From Streptomyces hokutonensis (GTDB lineage: Bacteria > Actinomycetota > Actinomycetes > Streptomycetales > Streptomycetaceae): 64,000 nt of DNA. A program made the translations under genes and the position numbers. The stretch is from the NCBI RefSeq assembly GCF_000376565.1, contig NZ_BARG01000041.1, forward strand, positions 1 to 64,000, written 5' to 3'. How positions within the stretch are numbered: position 1 is the stretch's first letter; every line of letters starts with the position of its first letter. Shown piece by piece: positions 44,719-53,244 of the stretch. A model generated the notes under the pieces. The model was not told the DNA's origin. It worked only from the letters and a program-made list of their open reading frames with translations, and did not search any database.

Positions 44719-45204
44719 ATGAGCGCACCCGACGGCAGCCCGGTCGGCGCCGAACGCAGCATCGGCCAGTTGTTCGCCTCGGCGACGACCGAGATGTCCG
44801 CGCTGGTGCACGACGAGATCGCGCTGGCCAAGGCGCAGCTCAAGCAGGACGTCAAGCGCGGGGCGGTGGGCGGCGGCGCGTTCACGGTCGCCGCGGTGGT
44901 CCTGCTGTTCTCCCTGCCGATGCTCAACTTCGCGCTGGCGTACGGCATCCGCACGTGGAGCGGCTGGAACATGGCGCTCTGCTTCCTGCTCTCCTTCGCC
45001 GCGAACGTGCTCGTCGCCATCGTCCTCGGCCTGGTCGGCGTGCTCTTCTTCAAGAAGGCCGCGAAGAGCAAGGGCCCGCAGAAGGTGGCCGCTTCGGTCA
45101 AGGAGACGGCCGGCGTCCTGGGCAACGCGAAGCCGCATCCGCGCGCGGCGATCGAGGACCGTGTCCCCGAAGCCATCGAGGCTGTGGCACGCTCGTCCTC
45201 ATGA
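44719..45204 (+). CDS. Phage holin family / DUF1469-type membrane protein
   Basis: 161 aa. N-terminal amphipathic region (IGQLFASATTEMSALVHDEI, ALAKAQLKQDVKRGAVGGG), two helices (TVAAVVLLFSLPMLNFALAY; CFLLSFAANVLVAIVLGLVG), basic C-terminus. Typical actinobacterial holin-superfamily-IV/DUF1469 layout; usually not a real phage holin. ATG at 44719 follows GGGAAGAGGGAG. Its stop overlaps the next ATG (ATGA), matching the Rv3669-ephE order. Confidence 0.85.
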   Translation: MSAPDGSPVGAERSIGQLFASATTEMSALVHDEIALAKAQLKQDVKRGAVGGGAFTVAAVVLLFSLPMLNFALAYGIRTWSGWNMALCFLLSFAANVLVAIVLGLVGVLFFKKAAKSKGPQKVAASVKETAGVLGNAKPHPRAAIEDRVPEAIEAVARSSS

Positions 45205-46151
45205 CGGACCCCGCTCATCCTTGGGCACAACCCGCTTCGGTCGTACGGCTCGCCCTTCCCGACGGGCGCCAGGTGACGCACCGGGATGTCGCGGCCAACG
45301 GCGCCCGCTTCCACATCGCGGAGGTGGGCGACGGGCCGCTGGTGCTGCTGCTGCACGGCTTCCCGCAGTTCTGGTGGACCTGGCGCCACCAGCTCGGCGC
45401 GCTGGCCGACGCCGGGTTCCGGGCCGTCGCCATGGACCTGCGGGGCGTCGGCGGCAGCGACCGCACCCCGCGCGGCTACGACCCCGCCAACCTCGCCCTC
45501 GACATCACCGGCGTGATCCGCTCCCTCGGCGAGCCGGACGCCGCGCTGGTCGGCCACGACCTCGGCGGCTATCTCGCGTGGACGGCCGCCGCGATGCGCC
45601 CCAAGCTGGTGCGCCGGCTCGCCGTCTCCTCGATGCCGCACCCCCGGCGCTGGCGCAACGCGATGCTGTCCGACGTCAGACAGTCCGCGGCGAGTTCCTA
45701 CATCTGGGGGTTCCAGCGCCCCTGGCTGCCCGAGCGGCAGCTCCTCGCCGAGGACGCCGAGTTGGTGGGCAAGCTGATCCGGGACTGGTCCGGCCCGCAG
45801 CCGCCGGACGACGAGGCGGTCGAGGCGTACCGGCGGGCGATGCTGATCCCGTCGACCGCGCACTGCTCGATCGAGCCGTACCGCTGGATGGTGAGGTCGA
45901 TGGCGCGCCCGGACGGCATCCAGTTCAACCGGCGCATGAAGCGGCCGGTGCGGGTGCCCACGCTGCATCTGCACGGCTCGCTCGACCCGGTGCTGCGCAC
46001 CCGCAGCGCGGCGGGCTCCGGGGAGTACGTCGAAGCGCCGTACCGCTGGCGGCTGTTCGACGGACTCGGGCACTTCCCGCACGAGGAGGAGCCGGCGGTC
46101 TTCTCCACCGAACTGGTCAACTGGCTCAAGGATCCCGAACCCGATCGGTGA
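45201..46151 (+). CDS. Alpha/beta hydrolase, epoxide hydrolase type (EphE-like)
   Basis: 316 aa. Oxyanion motif LLLHGFPQFWWTW, nucleophile elbow VGHDLGGYLAW with Asp in the nucleophile position (as in epoxide hydrolases, not Ser), cap region with aromatic residues (FQRPWLPERQLL, HCSIEPYRWM), acid in HLHGSLDPVLR and His in GLGHFPHEEEP. Coupled to the holin-family gene by a 4-bp overlap. Cytoplasmic or membrane-associated; probable substrate is lipid-derived epoxides (inference). Confidence 0.88.
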   Translation: MTDPAHPWAQPASVVRLALPDGRQVTHRDVAANGARFHIAEVGDGPLVLLLHGFPQFWWTWRHQLGALADAGFRAVAMDLRGVGGSDRTPRGYDPANLALDITGVIRSLGEPDAALVGHDLGGYLAWTAAAMRPKLVRRLAVSSMPHPRRWRNAMLSDVRQSAASSYIWGFQRPWLPERQLLAEDAELVGKLIRDWSGPQPPDDEAVEAYRRAMLIPSTAHCSIEPYRWMVRSMARPDGIQFNRRMKRPVRVPTLHLHGSLDPVLRTRSAAGSGEYVEAPYRWRLFDGLGHFPHEEEPAVFSTELVNWLKDPEPDR

Positions 46152-46278
46152 CCGAGCCGTCGCGCCCGGTATCCGGACCTGAACACCTGTACTACGAACG
46201 GCCACTTGCCCCGCGCATACGCCAATTGGGGCCTCAAGGGGTGGTTATCGACCTTGGGGCAGGGGCAGACGTCGGGGT

Positions 46279-46458
46279 ATGGGCTGGACGCACGACTACA
46301 GTGACGCAGCACGCAATCGCCGCTCGGACCACGGTCCGGGCTCCCACCAACGGGGCGCCCCGCAACTCCAGGGCACAGACCTCAGGGTGGGGATCCCGCG
46401 CATTCTGCGCCGCCGGGCCCGCTGGGTCTCGGTACGGCTGCGTCATCCCCGAGGCTGA
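46279..46458 (+). CDS. Small basic protein, 59 aa, unannotated-type ORF
   Basis: Lies in the 352-bp gap between two convergent genes. ATG at 46279, TGA at 46456; begins MGWTHDYSDAARNRRSDHGP and continues QLQGTDLRVGIPRILRRRA, ending SVRLRHPRG. Codon use is Streptomyces-like and a G-rich ribosome-site-like stretch precedes it. Very basic (about 16 Arg), no membrane helix. I recall similar short proteins in Streptomyces but cannot confirm. Function unknown. Confidence 0.55.
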   Translation: MGWTHDYSDAARNRRSDHGPGSHQRGAPQLQGTDLRVGIPRILRRRARWVSVRLRHPRG

Positions 46459-46503
46459 CGCACCCTCTCTCTCCTTGCAGCGACCGGCCGTCACAAGCCG
46501 GGC

Positions 46504-47712
46504 TCACAGCGCGCAACTGTCGCTGTCCACCTGCTCGTTGGCAGTGCGCCCCTTGACGATGTCCGGCTGGATCTCGTCGGCGGTGAGCGCGTACCCGGTG
46601 TCGGGGTCGTCGAGGGACTTCGCGAAGACCACGCCGTACACCTTGCCCTCGGGCGTGAGCAGCGGGCCGCCGGAGTTGCCCTGGCGGACGGTCGCGTAGA
46701 GCGAGTACACATCGCGGCGGACCGTGCCGCGGTGGTAGATGTCCGGGCCGCTGGCCGTGATGCGGCCACGCACGCGTGCCGCCCGGACGTCGTACGACCC
46801 GTTCTCCGGGAAGCCGGCGACGATCGCGCTGTTGCCGCTGTCCGCGTCCTTGGTGGCGAACTGCAGGGAGCGCGCCTTCAGGTCCGGTACGTCGAGTACG
46901 GCGATGTCGCGGTGCCAGTCGTAGAGGACGACCTTGGCGTCGTACTTCCGGCCCACGCCGCCTATCTGGACGGTGGGTTCGTCGACGCCGCCCACGACGT
47001 GCGCGTTGGTCATGACGCGGCGGTCGCCGAAGACGAAGCCGCTGCCCTCCAGGACCTTGCCGCAGCTCTGGGCGGTGCCCATGACCTTGACGATGGACTG
47101 CTGGGCGCGGGTGGCGACCGGGCTGGAGGCGAGGGCCGGGTCGGGCGGCTGGACGTCGTTGATCGGCTCGTTGGCGAACGGGCTGAAGACCTGCGGGAAG
47201 CCGTTCTGCGCGAGGACCGAGGAGAAGTCCGCGAACCAGGTGTCGGCCTGCGCGGGGAGCGCGCGGGAGACCCCCAGCAGCACCTTGGAGCTGCGGACCT
47301 CCTTGCCGAGCGTCGGCAGGGTGGTGCCCGCGAGAGCCGAGCCGATCAGCCAGGCCACCAGGAGCATCGCGAGGACGTTGACGAGGGCGCCGCCGGTCGC
47401 GTCCAGGGCGCGGGCCGGGGACCAGGTGATGTAGCGGCGCAGCTTGTTGCCGAGGTGGGTGGTCAGGGCCTGGCCGACGGAGGCGCAGACGATGACGACG
47501 ACGACCGCGACGACGGCCGCGGTGGTGGACACCTCCGCGTTGTCGGTCAGCGCGTCCCAGATGACGGGCAGCGTGTAGACGGCGACGAGACCGCCGCCCA
47601 GGAAGCCGATCACCGACAGGATGCCGACGACGAACCCCTGGCGATAGCCCACGATCGCGAACCACACGGCGGCGACCAGCAACAGGATGTCCAGCACATT
47701 CACGAGCGACAC
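46504..47712 (-). CDS. Membrane-anchored trypsin-like serine protease (MarP-like)
   Basis: 402 aa, GTG start. N-terminal CvpA-like membrane domain with four helices (ILLLVAAVWFAIVGYRQGF; AAVVAVVVVIVCASVGQ), then an extracytoplasmic chymotrypsin fold: TNAHVVGG (His), WHRDIAVLD (Asp), VRQGNSGGPLL (Ser). Two cysteines near SCGKVLEG and SDSCAL may form the disulfide known in MarP. In M. tuberculosis MarP (Rv3671c) supports acid resistance; the flanking nudix, nth and crp genes are the same. Starts 4 bp after the nudix stop, likely one operon. Confidence 0.9.
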   Translation of the reverse strand: MSLVNVLDILLLVAAVWFAIVGYRQGFVVGILSVIGFLGGGLVAVYTLPVIWDALTDNAEVSTTAAVVAVVVVIVCASVGQALTTHLGNKLRRYITWSPARALDATGGALVNVLAMLLVAWLIGSALAGTTLPTLGKEVRSSKVLLGVSRALPAQADTWFADFSSVLAQNGFPQVFSPFANEPINDVQPPDPALASSPVATRAQQSIVKVMGTAQSCGKVLEGSGFVFGDRRVMTNAHVVGGVDEPTVQIGGVGRKYDAKVVLYDWHRDIAVLDVPDLKARSLQFATKDADSGNSAIVAGFPENGSYDVRAARVRGRITASGPDIYHRGTVRRDVYSLYATVRQGNSGGPLLTPEGKVYGVVFAKSLDDPDTGYALTADEIQPDIVKGRTANEQVDSDSCAL

Positions 47713-47716
47713 CCTG

Positions 47717-48406
47717 TCATGACCGCCAGTCGAGGGGGACCTGCTTCTCGCGGTCCCAGGGACGCTCCCAGCCCGAGTAGTACAGCAGGCGGTCGATCAC
47801 CCCGGCCGTGAAGCCCCACACGAGGGCCGATTCGACCAGAAATGCCGGACCCAGGAAGCCGCTGGGGTGCGTGACCGTGACTCTGTTGGCCGGATCCGTG
47901 AGATCCGCCACGGGGACCGTGAACACGCGCGCCGTCTCGTTCGGATCGACCACGCCCACCGGCGTCGGCTCCCGCCACCAGCCCAGCACCGGCGTCACCA
48001 CGAAGCCGCTCACCGGGATGTACAGCTTGGGCAGCACCCCGAAGAGCTGCACTCCGGCGGGGTCGAGCCCGGTCTCCTCCTCGGCCTCGCGGAGAGCGGC
48101 CCGCAGCGGGCCGTCGCCCGTCGGGTCGCCGTCCTCGGGGTCGAGGGCACCGCCCGGGAAGGACGGCTGCCCCGCGTGGGAGCGCAGCGAGCTCGACCGC
48201 TCCATGAGCAGCAGCTCGGGGCCCCGATCGCCCTCCCCGAAGAGGATCAGCACGGCGGACTGCCGGCCCGCCCCGTCCTCCGGCGGCAGGAAGCGGCTCA
48301 GCTGGAGCGGCTCGACCGTCTCCACCGCGTGCACCACCGGGTCCAGCCAGCCCGGCAGGCCCTCCTTGCCGAGCCCCACGCCCTGGGCATTGCTCGCGCG
48401 CGTCAT
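47717..48406 (-). CDS. Nudix hydrolase, CoA pyrophosphatase type
   Basis: 229 aa. Nudix box GGALDPEDGD...LRAALREAEEETGL with a short insertion, preceded by the CoA-binding UPF0035-type LLMERSSSLRSHAGQPSFPG. Expected to cleave CoA or oxidised CoA to phosphopantetheine and adenosine phosphate. ATG with GGGTGGGGG before it. Between nth and the MarP gene, as in mycobacteria (Rv3672c). Confidence 0.9.
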   Translation of the reverse strand: MTRASNAQGVGLGKEGLPGWLDPVVHAVETVEPLQLSRFLPPEDGAGRQSAVLILFGEGDRGPELLLMERSSSLRSHAGQPSFPGGALDPEDGDPTGDGPLRAALREAEEETGLDPAGVQLFGVLPKLYIPVSGFVVTPVLGWWREPTPVGVVDPNETARVFTVPVADLTDPANRVTVTHPSGFLGPAFLVESALVWGFTAGVIDRLLYYSGWERPWDREKQVPLDWRS

Positions 48407-48428
48407 CCCCCACCCCCGTTCACACCGA

Positions 48429-48545
48429 TCAACGCCCGATACCTCCGAGATCGTTCCGCGATCCGGCCCCCGATACCGGCGCCATGGCCGCTGTCACGGC
48501 CACCGCCACGGGCGCTGTCACGGCCACCGCCACCGCCGTCGTCAT
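48429..48545 (-). CDS. Possible 38-aa peptide coupled to nth
   Basis: The ATG overlaps the nth stop (ATGA) and the frame runs MTTAVAVAVTAPVAVAVTAA then MAPVSGAGSRNDLGGIGR. The hydrophobic part is encoded by a 24-bp tandem repeat (GCTGTCACGGCCACCGCCAC at 48490 and 48514), so it may be repeat drift rather than a gene. Ends 22 bp before the nudix ATG. Confidence 0.3.
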   Translation of the reverse strand: MTTAVAVAVTAPVAVAVTAAMAPVSGAGSRNDLGGIGR

Positions 48546-49453
48546 GCCGATCCCAGCGGCGGCGCCGGTTTGCCGCCCGCGTCCAGATAGGCCTGCGGCG
48601 GGTTCAGGCGCTGGCCCGGATAGCCGCCCTTCTCGTACTTGAGCAGCTTCTTCGCCTTCTCCGGGTCGGTCTCGCCCTCGCCGTACGCCGGGCAGAGCGG
48701 GGCGATGGGGCAGGCGCCGCAGGCGGGCTTGCGGGCGTGGCAGATACGGCGGCCGTGGAAGATCACGTGGTGCGAGAGCATCGTCCAGTCGCTCTTCGGG
48801 AAGAGCGCTCCCACGGCGGCCTCGATCTTGTCCGGCTCGGTCGCCTCGGTCCACTTCCAGCGCCGTACGAGCCGCTGGAAATGCGTGTCCACGGTGATGC
48901 CGGGGCGCCCGAAGGCGTTGCCCAGCACCACGAAGGCGGTCTTGCGGCCGACACCGGGCAGCTTGACCAGGTCTTCGAGCCGCCCCGGGACCTCGCCGCC
49001 GAATTCCTCGACGAGCGCCTTGGAGAGGCCTATCACCGACTTCGTCTTGGCCCGGAAGAACCCGGTCGGCCGGAGGATCTCCTCGACCTGCTCCGGGTCG
49101 GCGCCGGCCAGGTCCTCGGGGGTCGGGTACTTGGCGAACAGGGCCGGTGTCGTCTGGTTGACCCTCAGGTCGGTGGTCTGGGCGGACAGGACCGTGGCGA
49201 CCACGAGCTGGAAGGGGTTCTCGAAGTCGAGCTCCGGGTGGGCGTACGGATAGATCTCGGCCAGCTCGCGGTTGATCCGGCGGGCACGGCGGACGAGGGC
49301 GGTGTGCGACTCACCCTTCACAGCAACCACGCCTTTTGCCCCCTTTGCCGCTTTCTTACCGCCGTCAGGGCTCTGTTCGCCCACGGCGGAATCACGAGGT
49401 ACAACCATCCGCCCAGCCCCCTTGGCCTGTGCTCTCACCGGCGATTTGGACAC
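48542..49453 (-). CDS. nth: Endonuclease III
   Basis: 303 aa DNA glycosylase/AP lyase for oxidised pyrimidines. Helix-hairpin-helix LVKLPGVGRKTAFVVLG with catalytic Lys, catalytic Asp in GITVDTHFQR, and a [4Fe-4S] cluster CHARKPACGACPIAPLC. The N-terminal about 45 residues before TALVRRARRINREL are Lys/Gly-rich and non-conserved; a start at an internal ATG (MVVPRDS) would be shorter. GTG 49453 used. Confidence 0.93.
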   Translation of the reverse strand: MSKSPVRAQAKGAGRMVVPRDSAVGEQSPDGGKKAAKGAKGVVAVKGESHTALVRRARRINRELAEIYPYAHPELDFENPFQLVVATVLSAQTTDLRVNQTTPALFAKYPTPEDLAGADPEQVEEILRPTGFFRAKTKSVIGLSKALVEEFGGEVPGRLEDLVKLPGVGRKTAFVVLGNAFGRPGITVDTHFQRLVRRWKWTEATEPDKIEAAVGALFPKSDWTMLSHHVIFHGRRICHARKPACGACPIAPLCPAYGEGETDPEKAKKLLKYEKGGYPGQRLNPPQAYLDAGGKPAPPLGSA

Positions 49454-49555
49454 CCGGCCAGCCTAGAGCCCGGCACTGACATCCGCCCCGGCCCCCGAAG
49501 ATCAGCCCCCAATTGGACCCCTGCCGCTTACCTCGGGACACCTGTACGGCATCCT

Positions 49556-49636
49556 TGTGACAGATCACACTGTTTGGACGGTCCGGCAAAATGGGGAGCA
49601 CGGTCCCCTGGTACCAAGGGGGAGCACCATCCCCTG
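49556..49636 (+). promoter_or_regulatory. crp upstream region: CRP-like half-sites and 15-bp direct repeats
   Basis: TGTGA-CAGA-TCACA (49556-49569) has both CRP half-sites but a 4-bp spacer instead of 6. GAGCACGGTCCCCTG (49596-49610) recurs as GAGCACCATCCCCTG (49622-49636), 26 bp apart (about 2.5 helix turns), with a near-palindrome CCCCTGGTACCAAGGGG between. These suggest autoregulation. Confidence 0.4.
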
Positions 49637-49660
49637 AGCAGGTCGACAAGGAGAGAACTC

Positions 49661-50335
49661 GTGGACGACGTTCTGCGGCGCGCCCCGCTCTTCGCGGCGC
49701 TCGATGACGATCAGGCCGCGGAGCTGCGCGCCTCCATGAGTGAGGTGACCCTCGCGCGCGGGGACTCGCTCTTTCACGAGGGCGACCCGGGCGACCGGCT
49801 CTACGTGGTCACCGAGGGCAAGGTGAAGCTCCACCGCACCTCCCCCGACGGCCGCGAGAACATGCTGGCCGTCCTCGGCCCCGGCGAGCTGATCGGCGAG
49901 CTGTCGCTGTTCGACCCGGGCCCGCGTACGGCGACCGCCAGCGCACTGACCGAGGTCAAGCTGCTGGGCCTGGGCCACGGCGACCTCCAGCCCTGGCTGA
50001 GCGCCCGCCCCGAGGTGGCCTCCGCGCTGCTGCGCGCGGTCGCCCGCCGGCTGCGCAAGACCAACGACGCGATGTCCGACCTGGTCTTCTCGGACGTCCC
50101 CGGCCGCGTGGCCCGCGCCCTGCTGGACCTCTCCCGCCGCTTCGGCGTGCAGTCCGAGGAGGGCATCCACGTGGTGCACGACCTCACGCAGGAGGAGCTG
50201 GCCCAGCTGGTCGGCGCGTCCCGCGAGACGGTCAACAAGGCCCTCGCCGACTTCGCGGGCCGCGGCTGGCTCCGCCTCGAGGCCCGCGCGGTGATCCTGC
50301 TGGACGTCGAGCGGCTGGCGAAGCGCTCGCGCTGA
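49661..50335 (+). CDS. crp: cAMP receptor protein-type transcription factor
   Basis: 224 aa from GTG with AAGGAGAG upstream. N-terminal cyclic-nucleotide-binding barrel (FHEGDPGDRLYVVTEGKVKL; LGPGELIGELSLFDPGPRTA, the phosphate-binding cassette with Arg-Thr-Ala), dimer helix, and winged HTH LTQEELAQLVGASRETVNKA. In S. coelicolor Crp controls germination and antibiotic genes; Rv3676 is the mycobacterial orthologue. Confidence 0.96.
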   Translation: MDDVLRRAPLFAALDDDQAAELRASMSEVTLARGDSLFHEGDPGDRLYVVTEGKVKLHRTSPDGRENMLAVLGPGELIGELSLFDPGPRTATASALTEVKLLGLGHGDLQPWLSARPEVASALLRAVARRLRKTNDAMSDLVFSDVPGRVARALLDLSRRFGVQSEEGIHVVHDLTQEELAQLVGASRETVNKALADFAGRGWLRLEARAVILLDVERLAKRSR

Positions 50336-50357
50336 CTCGAATCGCACGTCTTCTTAC

Positions 50358-50389
50358 TGAAGGGCCCTGCCGCACGGCGGGGCCCTTCA
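50358..50389 (+). terminator. crp terminator hairpin
   Basis: TGAAGGGCCCTGCC and GGCGGGGCCCTTCA pair with one G-T; no T-run. 22 bp after the crp stop. Confidence 0.6.
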
Positions 50390-50428
50390 GCGCATCGCCA
50401 GGTGGGGGCCTAGGAGCAGGGGGCGGTC

Positions 50429-51562
50429 ATGCACGAGGACTACGAGGACAAGGCGCCGGATTCGGTCTGGGTCGGGCGGTCGGGGCGACGCCGGTGGCCG
50501 CGGAGACCGGTGTCGGCCCGGTTGCTGTGGCGGAGCGGGCGGCAGAACGGAAGCCCCGGGGCACCGCTGGGCACCTGGGCGGTGGACGGGACGCTCGCCC
50601 TCGCCCGCCCCGACGGGGTGCGGGCGTACGGGCTGACGACCGGTGAGCCCCTGTGGAGCTGGCAGCCGCCCGGGGACGGCGACCAGGTGATCGCCCACGT
50701 CTCGCGGGACATGGTGGAGGGAGTCGTCGTCGTACTGCACCACGACGACGGTCGCGCGGACGACGGGCGGACAAACGACGGCCACGCGCGCGTGGGGCAC
50801 GTCCGGCTCACCGGGCTGGACCTCCGCACGGGCACGGCGGTCTGGACGCGCGAGCAGCGCGCCGACGAGCTGGGGTCCATCGGTGAGGACCCTCCCGAGG
50901 TGGCGCCCGAGGTGGCGCTCGGCGGCGGCCGTATCGCCGTCGCGACCGCCCGGGCCCGCGACGAGGGCCCGGAGACCACGGTCCGTGTGCTCGACGCGCG
51001 GACCGGCGCCCCCCACTGGGAACGACCACTCCCCGAGGGCCGACGGGACGCCTTCGTCCTGACGGCCGGGCCCGTCGTCGTGTCCACCGCCGGACCCGAG
51101 GATTCCGTTTCCACGCCCACTCGGCTCCGGCTCCACATGGTGCGCGAGGACAGCGAACAAGCCATCGACCTGCCGCAGCTGTACGAGGCGTTCGGCGCCC
51201 ACCCGGTGATCGTCGGCGACACGCTCGCCGTCGAACTCGTCCCGCCCCAGCCCTACGACACGGAGCACATGGGCAGCACGCTGCGCGCGGTCTCCGCCGT
51301 CACGGGCGAGTTCCGCTGGTCGTGGTCCAGCACCTACGGCCGCACGATCTTCCCGCTGGCCCACCGGGGCGCTCTGCTGGTCCTGAACGGCTACGGCGAC
51401 CGGGCGACCGTGCTCGATCCCGCCGACGGCCGGGTCGTGGCCGAGCGCTCCCTGCCCGGCTACAGCTACCAGGCGCGCCTCGTCGCCTCCGGGGACTGCC
51501 TCGCCGTGGTCTGCACGGCGCCGCGCACCACCGCACGGGTACGCGTGTTCCGCTGGAAATGA
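50429..51562 (+). CDS. PQQ-like beta-propeller protein
   Basis: 377 aa without signal peptide. Repeated blade-like units with GL(T/D)xRTGxxxW signatures: AYGLTTGEPLWSWQ, LTGLDLRTGTAVWTRE, VRVLDARTGAPHWERP, LRAVSAVTGEFRWSW, ATVLDPADGRVVAERS. No catalytic residues; likely a scaffold or sensor. N-terminus is basic (GRSGRRRWPRRPVSARLLW). Follows the crp terminator and may be transcribed with the gene at 51599. Confidence 0.8.
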   Translation: MHEDYEDKAPDSVWVGRSGRRRWPRRPVSARLLWRSGRQNGSPGAPLGTWAVDGTLALARPDGVRAYGLTTGEPLWSWQPPGDGDQVIAHVSRDMVEGVVVVLHHDDGRADDGRTNDGHARVGHVRLTGLDLRTGTAVWTREQRADELGSIGEDPPEVAPEVALGGGRIAVATARARDEGPETTVRVLDARTGAPHWERPLPEGRRDAFVLTAGPVVVSTAGPEDSVSTPTRLRLHMVREDSEQAIDLPQLYEAFGAHPVIVGDTLAVELVPPQPYDTEHMGSTLRAVSAVTGEFRWSWSSTYGRTIFPLAHRGALLVLNGYGDRATVLDPADGRVVAERSLPGYSYQARLVASGDCLAVVCTAPRTTARVRVFRWK

Positions 51563-51598
51563 CGTGTCCCCGACCTCGATCGGCTGCACAGTGGTGCC

Positions 51599-52417
51599 AT
51601 GCGGAACAAGGGGCTGGACGCCCAGGGATACATCGAGCGCGAGGGCTCCTTGGGGCGTGTCCCGCACGTCTTCCGGCCGGTCGTGGCCGCCGCGCGGGAC
51701 CGGCTGCTCGACGTCTACGGGGGACGCCTCGACAGCGCGTACCTCTACGGGTCGATCCCGCGCGGCACCGCGCGCGTGGGGCGCAGCGATCTGGACCTGT
51801 TCGTGGCGACCCGGCGGGAGCCGACCGAGGAGGACCGGGACGCGGCCCGCAGCCTGGGCGAGGCGCTCGACAAGGAGTTCCCGGAGATCGACGGGGCCGG
51901 CATCCTCCTGTACGGCCGCACACGGCTGCTGAGCGAGCCGGAGACGTACGACCTGGGGTGGTTCGTCGCGTGCCTGTGCACACCGCTGCTCGGGGAGGAC
52001 CTCGCCGAGTACCTGCCCCGCTACCGCCCCGACTCGCGGCTCGCCCGGGAGACCAACGGCGACCTGGCGCTGCTGCTCCCCCGCTGGCGTGAGCGGATCG
52101 CCGCCTCCGAGGACAGCGACGAGGCCCGTAGGCCCCTGGTGCGCTTCATGTCCCGGCGCCTGGTCCGCACCGGCTTCACCCTGGTCATGCCCCGCTGGAA
52201 CGGCTGGACGAGCGACCTCGGGGAGATGGCCGAAGCGTTCGGCGCGTACTACCCCGGGCGGGCGGAGGAACTGGGCAGGGCGGCGGCGCTGGGTTGCGAA
52301 CCGACCGGCGACGCGCGCGTGCTGCGGTCGTACGTCGACGATCTCGGCCCGTGGCTGGCCGACGAGTACGCGCGCGTGCACGGCGTGAAGACGCCCCGCC
52401 CGGACGACATGACCTAG
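51599..52417 (+). CDS. Nucleotidyltransferase-domain protein
   Basis: 272 aa. Pol-beta-type fold: LYGSIPRGTARVGRSDLDLF holds the GS...RG motif and the paired Asp, with a third acidic residue likely in FPEIDGAGIL. The C-terminal half is helical (RPLVRFMSRRLVRTGFTLVM). Resembles predicted aminoglycoside-type or MNT-like nucleotidyltransferases; no HEPN antitoxin partner is adjacent, so a role in drug modification or in NMP transfer to protein or RNA is open. Its stop overlaps the convergent hydrolase by 4 bp. Confidence 0.8.
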   Translation: MRNKGLDAQGYIEREGSLGRVPHVFRPVVAAARDRLLDVYGGRLDSAYLYGSIPRGTARVGRSDLDLFVATRREPTEEDRDAARSLGEALDKEFPEIDGAGILLYGRTRLLSEPETYDLGWFVACLCTPLLGEDLAEYLPRYRPDSRLARETNGDLALLLPRWRERIAASEDSDEARRPLVRFMSRRLVRTGFTLVMPRWNGWTSDLGEMAEAFGAYYPGRAEELGRAAALGCEPTGDARVLRSYVDDLGPWLADEYARVHGVKTPRPDDMT

Positions 52418-53244
52418 ATCAGGCCGTGTTCCTTCAGGTAGTCCAGTTGGGCGCGCACCGACAGTTCCGCCGCCGGCCACAGTGAGCGGTCGACGTCCGC
52501 GTACACGTGGGCGACGACCTCGGCCGGGCTCCGGTGGCCGTTCTCCACGGCCGTCTCGATCTGGGCGAGCCGGTGGGCGCGGTGGGCGAGATAGAACTCG
52601 ACGGCGCCCTGGGCGTCGTCGAGGACGGGTCCGTGGCCCGGGAGGACCGTGTGGACGCCGTCGTCGACCGTGAGCGAGCGCAGCCGCCGCAGCGAGTCCA
52701 GATAGTCGCCCAGGCGGCCGTCAGGATGCGCCACCACGGTCGTGCCGCGCCCCAGGACGGTGTCTCCCGTCAGGACGGCCTGATCGGCCGGGAGATGGAA
52801 GCACAGGGAGTCTCCGGTGTGCCCGGGCGTCGACACGACGACCAGTTCCAGGCCGCCGACCCGGATGGCGTTCCCGGCGGCGAGGCCCTCGTCCCCGAGG
52901 CGCAGCGCCGGGTCCAGCGCGCGGACCTTCGTGTCCGTCAGCTCGGCGAAGCGGACGGCGCCTTCCGCGTGGTCGGGGTGTCCGTGCGTGAGCAGGGTCA
53001 GGGCGATCCGTTTGCCCGCCTTCTCGGCGGTGTCGACGACGTTGCGCAGATGGCCCTCGTCCAGGGGCCCCGGGTCGATCACCACGGCCAGCTCGGAGTC
53101 GGGTTCCGAGACGATCCAGGTGTTCGTGCCGTCCAGGGTCATCGCGGAGGCGTTGGGCGCGAGGACGTTCACGGCCCGCGCGGTGGCGGGGCCGGTGAGG
53201 ACCCCGCCCCGTGGCTGGCCGGGAAGCGCGGCTGCGTCGGTCAT
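52414..53244 (-). CDS. Metallo-beta-lactamase-fold hydrolase
   Basis: 276 aa. Zinc motif LLTHGHPDHAEGAVRF, further ligands in VVSTPGHTGDSL, LTGDTVLGRG and VLPGHGPVLD. Glyoxalase II/LACTB2-like family, matching Rv3677c by position. C-terminal helical region EVVAHVYADVDRSLWPAAEL is typical of LACTB2-type RNases or thioester hydrolases. ATG overlaps the nudix stop (ATGA). Confidence 0.88.
   Translation of the reverse strand: MTDAAALPGQPRGGVLTGPATARAVNVLAPNASAMTLDGTNTWIVSEPDSELAVVIDPGPLDEGHLRNVVDTAEKAGKRIALTLLTHGHPDHAEGAVRFAELTDTKVRALDPALRLGDEGLAAGNAIRVGGLELVVVSTPGHTGDSLCFHLPADQAVLTGDTVLGRGTTVVAHPDGRLGDYLDSLRRLRSLTVDDGVHTVLPGHGPVLDDAQGAVEFYLAHRAHRLAQIETAVENGHRSPAEVVAHVYADVDRSLWPAAELSVRAQLDYLKEHGLI

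Noticed and set aside
44719..45204. Prophage holin
   Set aside because: No phage genes nearby; the gene is coupled to a conserved hydrolase and occurs in core actinobacterial order.
49556..49569. Canonical CRP operator
   Set aside because: The spacer is 4 bp, not 6; kept only as a possible variant.
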